DNA from: Campylobacterota bacterium
GTDB lineage: Bacteria > Campylobacterota > Campylobacteria > Campylobacterales > Sulfurovaceae
Reading direction: 5' to 3'
DNA length: 6,704 bases
NCBI GenBank assembly: GCA_015488875.1
Contig: WFMX01000070.1
Coordinates: 1 to 6,704, forward strand
Shown here: in pieces, positions 1-5,387 of the stretch
Position numbering within the stretch: position 1 is the first letter of the stretch
How the letters are laid out: each line of letters opens with the position of its first letter
Position numbers and translations under genes: made by a program
The notes under the pieces: generated by a model
Seen by the model: only the letters and a program-made list of their open reading frames with translations
The model's database searches: none
What the model was told of the DNA's origin: nothing

Positions 1-435
1 CTACTTTTACCACTACTTTTGAGTGCAGAAAAGGTAGAGGTGACCTCGGAGTACTTCTATGCAAAGGATGCGGACAACCAAGCACACTTCATAGAAAATG
101 TCTTGGTCAAGCAAGGCAAGAGTTGGATACATAGCGATAAGCTTATAGTCTATTTCGATGACAACAATGAGACTATACAGTATGATGCCATAGGCAAGGC
201 GACATTTGAAGTCTTTGAACACAATAGCCACTATAAGGGAAAAGCAGATAAAGTGACATATTATCCCAAGATATCCGAGTATCTCTTTGCTGGACATGCC
301 ATCATACACAATCTAGACAAAGATAGACATGTCAAAGGCAACACTATAGTGGTCAATACAATCACAGGTGATGCCAATGTCAAAGGCAATAGTAAAAAGC
401 CCATCACATTCATATTTGATACAGAGAAGAAGTAG
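1..435 (+). CDS. lptA: LPS transport periplasmic protein LptA (5' end cut by window)
   Basis: LptA is the periplasmic bridge of the Lpt machine that carries lipopolysaccharide from the inner to the outer membrane. The reading frame is open from base 1 (Leu-Leu-Leu-Pro-Leu-Leu-Leu-Ser-Ala, then Glu-Lys-Val-Glu-Val), which looks like the end of a signal-peptide core and a cleavage site after Ser-Ala. The true start therefore lies upstream of the window; the in-frame TTG at 19 is inside the signal peptide. The 144 visible residues show the OstA/LptA-type beta repeats: F-x-E-N-V, K-G/Q-K, a Y-D-A-x-G-x-A-x-F stretch, Y-K-G-K, Y-x-F-x-G, V-K-G-N, and N-x-x-T-G-x-x-x-V-K-G near the C terminus. The stop codon overlaps the GTG start of engB by one base, so the gene is in an operon with it. 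In Campylobacterota kdsC and lptC commonly lie just upstream, but this cannot be seen here. Confidence 0.85.
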   Translation, partial: LLLPLLLSAEKVEVTSEYFYAKDADNQAHFIENVLVKQGKSWIHSDKLIVYFDDNNETIQYDAIGKATFEVFEHNSHYKGKADKVTYYPKISEYLFAGHAIIHNLDKDRHVKGNTIVVNTITGDANVKGNSKKPITFIFDTEKK

Positions 436-1046
436 TGAATAGACTTCGTGCGGTTGACGCTAACTTCATAAAATCAGCACAGAGCATACATGACTCTTTG
501 GACGATAGCGTGAGTGAGATAGTCTTTTTGGGGAGATCAAATGTAGGCAAAAGCTCTACTATCAATACTCTCACATCCAGAAAAAACTTAGCCAAAAGCT
601 CTGCCACACCTGGCAAGACGCAGCTCATCAACTTCTTTGATGTCAGATATAAGTATGATGATGTGGATTATAGTCTCAGATATGTGGATCTGCCTGGTTT
701 TGGCTATGCCAAAGTATCCAAATCTCTCAAAGAGGTATGGCAAAAAAACTTAGTGGAGTTTATAGAAAATCGGATATCCATAAGGTTATATATACACCTC
801 AGAGATGCACGACATCCAAATGCTCAGATAGATAGTGATGTCACTGGATATATATCACAATTCATCAGACCAGACCAGAAGTATCTGACAGTCTTCACCA
901 AGATAGATAAGCTAAATCAAAAGGAGAGAGCCAAACTCAAGAGAGATTTTCCAGATTCTATCACTATATCAAACTTCAAAAAAACAGGGCAAGATAGAGT
1001 CCATCAAGAGATATTTGAGAGTGTATTTGGGGAGAGAGAGTGGTAG
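435..1046 (+). CDS. engB: Ribosome biogenesis GTP-binding protein EngB (YihA/YsxC)
   Basis: This is a TrmE-Era-EngA-EngB-Septin family GTPase that acts in the cytoplasm in late assembly of the large ribosomal subunit. The 203 residues are the usual family length. Visible motifs: G1 P-loop GRSNVGKSS (33-41), G2 region SSATPGKTQ (55-63), G3 DLPG (85-88) followed by FGYAK, the family signature D-A-R-H-P (124-128), G4 TKID (155-158), and a G5-like Ser-Asn at 179-180. The start is GTG at 435, which overlaps the lptA stop (TAGTG). A purine-rich GAGAAGAAG lies immediately upstream, so spacing is short and translational coupling with lptA is likely. The last 7 bases overlap the next gene. Linkage of engB to lptA and to a PBP2 gene matches my recollection of the Campylobacter arrangement. 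Confidence 0.96.
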   Translation: MNRLRAVDANFIKSAQSIHDSLDDSVSEIVFLGRSNVGKSSTINTLTSRKNLAKSSATPGKTQLINFFDVRYKYDDVDYSLRYVDLPGFGYAKVSKSLKEVWQKNLVEFIENRISIRLYIHLRDARHPNAQIDSDVTGYISQFIRPDQKYLTVFTKIDKLNQKERAKLKRDFPDSITISNFKKTGQDRVHQEIFESVFGEREW

Positions 1047-1519
1047 AGTTGGTCAAGGCAAAACTATCAGATATTGTAGATATGCAATCACTCGTGATAG
1101 ACGAGGTCAAAGATGGCATCATACTCAAACGAAGTGAAGACGAAGTAGCCACCAACATAAGATCATATGTATTGGCACGAGATGGTGATGAGCTGGTAGG
1201 GTATGTAGCGTTACATATACATTCACCTAGACTTGCAGAGATCAGGAGTCTTATAGTATCGCAAAAGCATAGAGGTGAGAGTGTTGGCAAGAGATTGGTC
1301 TCGTATGCATTAGATGAGGCAAAGAGCCTTGGGGTCTTGGGGGAGGTCTTAGTCTTGACATATCTTCCCGACTTTTTTACCAAGATGAATTTCGAGGAAA
1401 TATCCAAAGAGAGTATACCAGAGCAGAAGATATGGACTGACTGTATCAAATGTATACACTTCCCAGTCTGCAATGAGATTTCTCTAGTCTATAGGCTAGA
1501 CAAGGTAGCCGATGTTTAA
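1040..1519 (+). CDS. GNAT acetyltransferase, probable short-form N-acetylglutamate synthase
   Basis: A 159-residue single-domain GNAT protein. The acetyl-CoA binding segment is visible as E-I-R-S-L-I-V (67-73), then HRGESVGKRL (77-86), a form of the Q/R-x-x-G-x-G/A pyrophosphate loop. The helix LVSYALDEAKSLG and a strand VLVLTYLPDFFTKMNFE follow. The C terminus has W-T-D-C-x-x-C-x-x-F-P-x-C-N-E (Cys135, Cys138, Cys144). I recall the pattern W-x-D-C-x-x-C-P-x-F-P-x-C-D-E from stand-alone bacterial GNATs annotated as N-acetylglutamate synthase (first step of arginine synthesis: acetyl-CoA plus glutamate). That assignment is inferred from the pattern. The start is GTG at 1040, with GGGGAG (1029-1034) five bases upstream, and it overlaps engB by 7 bases. 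The 3' end overlaps the next gene by 8 bases. Another amine acetyltransferase role is possible; the fold is much surer than the substrate. Confidence 0.85.
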   Translation: MVELVKAKLSDIVDMQSLVIDEVKDGIILKRSEDEVATNIRSYVLARDGDELVGYVALHIHSPRLAEIRSLIVSQKHRGESVGKRLVSYALDEAKSLGVLGEVLVLTYLPDFFTKMNFEEISKESIPEQKIWTDCIKCIHFPVCNEISLVYRLDKVADV

Positions 1520-1970
1520 AGAGTTTATGAGATCTATAGCGATCATACTCCCTTGGCTGATGGCCATACTATTTGTTGTATTTTACCCTATGCTTATATC
1601 TATATATGTATTTGTGCCACTTATGATTGGATTTATGGGCTATGTACTTCTATTAGGCATAGATAGACCACGAGCAATATATATAATATTTGGCTCTATA
1701 TATCTCATAAACCTAGAGGTCAACCTATCGCTACCACTCTTTTTGTCCATCGTGGTAGTGATACTATTTTATCTGACTATCTATCCGAAGCTGATAGTTT
1801 TTAAAAAATTCAGATGGACTATACCCCTACTTTCCGTCATCTTTATAGATCTCATATATATTATTTTGCTATTGGGTTATGACTTTATATTTTCAGAATC
1901 TAGTGTCGTCCTTGATAAACTCTTGATTTACTCTTTTATAGTAGATATATTGATGGTGTTTCTGCTGTGA
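1512..1970 (+). CDS. Small polytopic inner-membrane protein upstream of mrdA; MreD-like candidate
   Basis: This 152-residue protein is very hydrophobic, with 5-6 likely membrane helices around residues 8-24, 28-49, 55-70, 75-92, 103-123 and 133-152. It has few charged residues, and these fall in short loops (DRPRA at 51-55, KKFR at 98-101). No enzymatic motif is seen. It starts at ATG 1512 with AAGG (1502-1505) six bases upstream, and overlaps the acetyltransferase by 8 bases and mrdA by 4 (GTGA). An integral membrane protein of this size precedes the PBP2 gene in Campylobacter as I recall (Cj0651). MreD, the rod-complex membrane protein encoded directly upstream of mrdA in many bacteria, has the same length (about 160) and helix count. 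A segment near residues 104-127, with an Asp inside a helix, resembles the equivalent part of E. coli MreD. Function as MreD is inferred, not shown. Confidence 0.8.
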   Translation: MFKEFMRSIAIILPWLMAILFVVFYPMLISIYVFVPLMIGFMGYVLLLGIDRPRAIYIIFGSIYLINLEVNLSLPLFLSIVVVILFYLTIYPKLIVFKKFRWTIPLLSVIFIDLIYIILLLGYDFIFSESSVVLDKLLIYSFIVDILMVFLL

Positions 1971-4066
1971 AGTATAAGATAATATTTTTACTATTTTTTA
2001 TCGTCTGGGGGATAATGATAGTCAGACTCTATCAGATCAGTATCAAAACAGGATACTACTATACTGAGTTGGCGAAAGAGAACATAGAGAGAAAACAGTA
2101 CCTCAAACCTATCAGAGGTGAGATCGTCGATACTAACGGTAGACTTTTAGCTATGAACCGCATAGGTTTTTCTATATCCATCAGACCGCACCTCAAAAGA
2201 GATGGTAAGCGGCTGAATGATGTGGTGGACAATCTAGTCAAGACATTCAAAGATCTCAACAAAACCATCATGTTAAAAGTTTACAAAAAGTATAGCTCTG
2301 CATACAATCACAAGTATATCAAGGTAGTGGATTTCGTACGCTACAAAGATATGATGGAGGCTTATCCTATATTGAGTCTTGATGAGGATATCAAGATAGA
2401 GGCTGAGACAAAGAGATATTATCCATATGGTAAATATATGGCTCATATAGTAGGATACACAGGTCGATCCAATAAAAAAGAGAATAATTTGGATCCAGTA
2501 GTAGCAGAGGTAGGAGTCACAGGCAAAACAGGACTAGAGAGATACTACAACAAAACCCTACAAGGTCAGTTAGGATATACCATCACCAAAGTGACGGCTA
2601 CCAACAGAGAGATAGAGCTACTAGAGTATGAAAAGCCTACAGAAAATCAAAGTTTAAAACTCAATATAGATATGAATATGCAGATGATGATATCTCAAAA
2701 GATGAAAGATATGGCAGGTGTAGTGATAGTCATGAAGACCAATGGTGAAATATTGGCGGCGGTTAGCACACCGACATATGATCCTAATATGTTTGTAGGT
2801 GGGATCAGTATGAAGGATTGGAAAGTGCTCCAAAATGACCCCGAACACCCCTTCACCAATAGACTCATACAAGGCACATACCCTCCTGGTTCTACTATCA
2901 AGATGGGTGTTGCTATAGCCAATTCTCTATCGCCTAGAGGCAACATAGCTGGCACAGAGAAGTGTCGAGGTTGGATAACGATAGGCAAGAGCAGACACAA
3001 ATTTAGATGTTGGAAAAAACATGGACATGGTAGCGTATCACTCCGAAAGGCCATACGAGAGAGTTGCGATGTCTTCTTCTACAATAAAAGCTTGGAGATA
3101 GGTATTAATGCGATGTCAAGAGTATTGAAATCTCTAGGTTTGGGTGTCAAGACAGGTGTGGATCTACCTAGAGAGTTTAGAGGTATCATACCAGACAAAG
3201 CTTGGAAGAGAAAGAGGTTCAAACAGCAGTGGTATATGGGTGAAACTGTCATAGCCTCTATTGGTCAGGGATATGATAGTGTCACACCTATGCAGTTGGC
3301 ACGCTACACAAATCTTTTGGCAACAGGCAATCTGGTGACACCACACTTTGCTAAAACCATTAATGGCATAGAGGTCAAGCCAGAGGTCAAGCGAATGAAG
3401 CTAGATCCAAATGTCATGAATACCATACGAGCTGGCATGTACGATGTCTGCAATACGCAGCACGGTACAGCATTTAAACATCTCAAAAATTTACCTATAG
3501 TTGTAGCAGGCAAGACAGGAACATCACAAGTGGTATCCATAGCACAAAATGTAGTCAATCGTGTAAAAGAGCATGACTTGGAGTATTGGAGGAGATCCCA
3601 TGCACTACTCACTACATACGCACCATTTGATAAACCACAATATGTAGTCACTACACTCGTAGAGCATGGTGGTCATGGTGGAGGAACCAATGGTCCAATA
3701 GTGGCAGATATATATAGATGGATGTATGCCAAAGGTTACTTCAATGAAAACGGCAACATAAGATCAGACGACTACAACATCACATCGGTTATAGATCCAT
3801 TGAGTGGCTATGATATAAACGAGAGCAAAAGATTGCCAGTCAGAAGATACCGTAGCCATATAGCCAAAAAGAAGAGAGAAAGATCAAAACCAAAAGAAGA
3901 AGAGGTGATCATCATCAACAACAAAAGGGTGACCAAAACCAGCAGATCCAAATCGCTAAAAAAGAGTAGTGATGATGGCTTCAGTATAAGTAATATACTG
4001 AAAGGTTTGAGCAGTAAACGAGACGAAGTAGTAAAAAAGGCACACAAAATATATATCAACGATTGA
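1967..4066 (+). CDS. mrdA: Penicillin-binding protein 2, elongation peptidoglycan transpeptidase
   Basis: PBP2 cross-links peptidoglycan during side-wall elongation, working with the SEDS glycosyltransferase RodA and MreBCD. Residues 1-26 form a cytoplasmic start plus the single membrane anchor. The pedestal domain begins with RGEIVDTNGRLLA (50-62) and includes YYPYGKYMAHIVGY (151-164) and GKTGLERYYN (186-195). The transpeptidase domain has all three motifs: S309-T-I-K312 with the acylated serine, S366-C-D368 (the SxD form usual in PBP2), and K516-T-G-T519. SIGQG (431-435) is also present. Cys333, Cys348, His354 and Cys367 lie where PBP2 of Acinetobacter is reported to bind zinc. At 699 residues it exceeds the usual 590-640; the extra is a Lys/Arg/Ser-rich tail from about residue 620. 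The GTG start overlaps the preceding stop (GTGA) and has only a weak ribosome site, suggesting translational coupling. Confidence 0.97.
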   Translation: MKYKIIFLLFFIVWGIMIVRLYQISIKTGYYYTELAKENIERKQYLKPIRGEIVDTNGRLLAMNRIGFSISIRPHLKRDGKRLNDVVDNLVKTFKDLNKTIMLKVYKKYSSAYNHKYIKVVDFVRYKDMMEAYPILSLDEDIKIEAETKRYYPYGKYMAHIVGYTGRSNKKENNLDPVVAEVGVTGKTGLERYYNKTLQGQLGYTITKVTATNREIELLEYEKPTENQSLKLNIDMNMQMMISQKMKDMAGVVIVMKTNGEILAAVSTPTYDPNMFVGGISMKDWKVLQNDPEHPFTNRLIQGTYPPGSTIKMGVAIANSLSPRGNIAGTEKCRGWITIGKSRHKFRCWKKHGHGSVSLRKAIRESCDVFFYNKSLEIGINAMSRVLKSLGLGVKTGVDLPREFRGIIPDKAWKRKRFKQQWYMGETVIASIGQGYDSVTPMQLARYTNLLATGNLVTPHFAKTINGIEVKPEVKRMKLDPNVMNTIRAGMYDVCNTQHGTAFKHLKNLPIVVAGKTGTSQVVSIAQNVVNRVKEHDLEYWRRSHALLTTYAPFDKPQYVVTTLVEHGGHGGGTNGPIVADIYRWMYAKGYFNENGNIRSDDYNITSVIDPLSGYDINESKRLPVRRYRSHIAKKKRERSKPKEEEVIIINNKRVTKTSRSKSLKKSSDDGFSISNILKGLSSKRDEVVKKAHKIYIND

Positions 4067-4187
4067 GAACAAGAATGACAAGGGTATAAGTATGGTCGTG
4101 TCTCAGCCTATTTGATGAGGCTAACGCCATCGTTTCCAATGAGTTGATATATGAACCATCAACTAAAAATTAATGGCGGTTCAGGGT
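4067..4187. other. Convergent intergenic region with nested inverted repeats
   Basis: This spacer lies between the stop codons of mrdA and the leftward gene. It contains AGCCT (4105-4109) with AGGCT (4118-4122); CGCCAT (4125-4130) with ATGGCG (4173-4178); inside that, AGTTGAT (4142-4148) with ATCAACT (4158-4164); and a competing TGAACC (4152-4157) with GGTTCA (4178-4183). Such structure could end transcription from both sides or protect mRNA 3' ends. No T tract follows on either strand, so a classical intrinsic terminator is not supported. No tRNA-like arms were found. Confidence 0.4.
4142..4164. repeat. 7-bp inverted repeat, possible hairpin 3' of mrdA
   Basis: AGTTGAT and ATCAACT form a perfect 7-base-pair stem with a 9-base loop. 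On the plus strand it is followed by CTAAAAATT, with no run of T. It is enclosed by the GC-rich pair CGCCAT (4125-4130) / ATGGCG (4173-4178). It may be part of a convergent transcription-end structure or a processed 3' UTR element. It works equally well in RNA from either strand. Confidence 0.35.
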
Positions 4188-5213
4188 CTATTTGCTAGTC
4201 TGTAGATATGCCTTTGCCTTTGTTCTGTCTCTGTATACATTATCATTTCGATTATCTCTCTTTCTCGTGTGTGAACTGCTACTATTGTAGTGTTTAGTTG
4301 ATCGCCGCTGACTGCTATTGTAATATCTTGTTGTACTCTTATGAGTGCTTACCTTTGGTCTACGATCTCTGGTACTCTTGTGGCTTCTAGTCGTAGTCTG
4401 ACTAACAGATCTATTAGTTGAGGATCTGTTGGTTTTGGATCTAGTGGCTGTAGTTCTCTTTGCTCTGCCTGTATCTCTTTTTGATACTCCGTAGTTAGTT
4501 GATTTGTAGAGTTCTGGCTTGTGGTATCCATGTCTCTTTTTGTTGTTAGAGCTTCTCTGCAGTGTCATGTGGCTCTTTGACCGACTATGATGTCTATATC
4601 TATAGTGATTTCTTTTATCTATATGATGGTGTATATGTTTACGATAATAAGGTGTTGGGTGTGGTCTCCATCTGCGGTATCTCTCTGGATAATATCCATG
4701 TCTATATCGTGAATGGTATTTCTGATAGTACCTATTACTCCAAAAATAACTATATATGATGGGCGTGTATGAGTATCTAGGTTCTAGCACATAGTCCGAT
4801 CCATATATGTATGAATCACCCACTATCTCTGTGGATGTCTGCTGATATAGATCCCTGCGTACGATTATCGTGGCTACATCTTGATAGATATTGTTATCAA
4901 GTGCTGCTTGTATGACTATATGTCGCACATCATCTTCTGCCGTCTCTACTACACGGAGATAGTCCACATATCCATCCTCATCTATATCCAAATTCGATAT
5001 CTGACTATCTGGGTCATTTAGTCTATACTCAAAATCCTCCAAGTTTGAAGAGAGTCCAAATATGGAAGCTACAGCATCCAAATCCAAATCTTGACTTATG
5101 TTATCATTTTGAGGATATATAGTTTGGCTATTATATGCCCAAAGTGCAGTATGACTACTTATCAATAGTAGCACAAATACAATTGTAAAGTTATAAAATT
5201 TTTTATAATTCAT
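4188..5213 (-). CDS. Secreted protein with EF-hand-like loop and basic low-complexity tail, Bacteroidota-like family
   Basis: A 341-residue exported protein of unknown function. The ATG at 5213 is chosen because AAGGA lies seven bases upstream and the N terminus then reads as a clean signal peptide: MNYKKF, a hydrophobic core at 10-24, probable cleavage after Ala26 (LWA). A TTG 21 bases upstream would add seven residues but lacks this logic. Residues 40-160 form a compact domain: DLDLDAVASIFG (42-53), then NLEDFEYRLND, then an Asp loop D76-x-D78-x-D80-G-Y-V-D84 like an EF-hand or dockerin loop but with Arg at position 12, then DYLRVVET, IVIQA, YQDVATIIV and YIYGSDYVLEP. Residues 160-341 are Arg/Lys/His/Tyr/Ser/Thr/Asn-rich, cysteine-free and probably disordered. 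The domain motifs resemble uncharacterised proteins I know from flavobacteria and relatives. It is a single gene between the mrdA operon and trpC, convergent to the first and divergent from the second. Confidence 0.85.
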   Translation of the reverse strand: MNYKKFYNFTIVFVLLLISSHTALWAYNSQTIYPQNDNISQDLDLDAVASIFGLSSNLEDFEYRLNDPDSQISNLDIDEDGYVDYLRVVETAEDDVRHIVIQAALDNNIYQDVATIIVRRDLYQQTSTEIVGDSYIYGSDYVLEPRYSYTPIIYSYFWSNRYYQKYHSRYRHGYYPERYRRWRPHPTPYYRKHIHHHIDKRNHYRYRHHSRSKSHMTLQRSSNNKKRHGYHKPELYKSTNYGVSKRDTGRAKRTTATRSKTNRSSTNRSVSQTTTRSHKSTRDRRPKVSTHKSTTRYYNSSQRRSTKHYNSSSSHTRKRDNRNDNVYRDRTKAKAYLQTSK

Positions 5214-5384
5214 ATCTTGATCCTTGATTGTCAAATATATCTCCTGCTAGCTTCGCAAGAACTCCGATATAGGGATAATGACATATAAAGGTGTATAGAT
5301 TGTGTATCCATTTCAACACTAGTTAAATTAGAGTTATGTATAATCCACCTTGAATATAAAGATTATACTATCAAAGGGGCAGTT
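5214..5384. promoter_or_regulatory. Divergent intergenic region upstream of trpC and the secreted-protein gene
   Basis: This 171-base spacer must hold promoters for two divergent genes. For trpC the best -10 is TATAAT at 5339-5344; no TTGACA-like -35 is seen, which is usual in Campylobacterota, where -35 boxes are weak. On the minus strand TATAAT occurs at 5367-5362 and TATACA at 5297-5292, either of which could serve the leftward gene. Just upstream of the trpC -10 is ACTAGTTAA (5318-5326), identical to half of the enterobacterial TrpR operator. GTATAATC (5338-5345) and GATTATAC (5361-5368) form an inverted repeat. Confidence 0.45.
5338..5368. repeat. 8-bp inverted repeat overlapping putative trpC promoter
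   Basis: GTATAATC (5338-5345) and GATTATAC (5361-5368) are perfect inverted copies separated by 15 bases, so the arm centres are 23 bases apart, close to two helical turns. Each arm includes a -10-like TATAAT facing inward. This could be an operator for a dimeric regulator, or a pair of overlapping face-to-face promoter elements. It ends four bases before the trpC ribosome binding site (AAAGGGG). Confidence 0.35.
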
Positions 5385-5387
5385 TTG
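5373..5387 (+). promoter_or_regulatory. Ribosome binding site and TTG start of trpC
   Basis: AAAGGGG (5373-5379) lies five bases before TTG at 5385. No ATG or GTG in this frame gives the family N terminus (ILDEI near residues 4-8). The frame upstream has no suitable start with a ribosome site, so the rare TTG codon is the most likely initiator. Confidence 0.75.

Noticed and set aside
19..21. TTG at 19 as the start of lptA
   Set aside because: It is inside a hydrophobic signal-peptide core that is open to base 1, so the gene is truncated by the window and does not start here.
976..1473. 165-codon open frame on the minus strand opposite the acetyltransferase gene
   Set aside because: It lies antisense to two well-supported genes, has no recognisable domain and shows Ser/Leu-rich composition typical of an antisense shadow.
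2695..3054. 119-codon minus-strand frame inside mrdA
   Set aside because: It is antisense to the catalytic domain of PBP2, whose motifs are intact; no independent coding evidence.
4142..4164. Intrinsic terminator for mrdA
   Set aside because: The stem is real but there is no T run after it on either strand.
4067..4187. tRNA or attachment site in the mrdA 3' spacer
   Set aside because: GGTTCATAT recalls a T-loop, but no acceptor, D or anticodon arms can be assembled and no integrase or duplicated end is present.
4562..4759. 65-codon plus-strand frame within the secreted-protein gene
   Set aside because: It is opposite the low-complexity Tyr/His/Arg tail and is explained by the biased codons there.
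5214..5234. Upstream TTG start for the leftward secreted-protein gene
   Set aside because: It would put seven charged or polar residues before the signal peptide and place the AAGGA inside the gene; the ATG at 5213 has a correctly spaced ribosome site.
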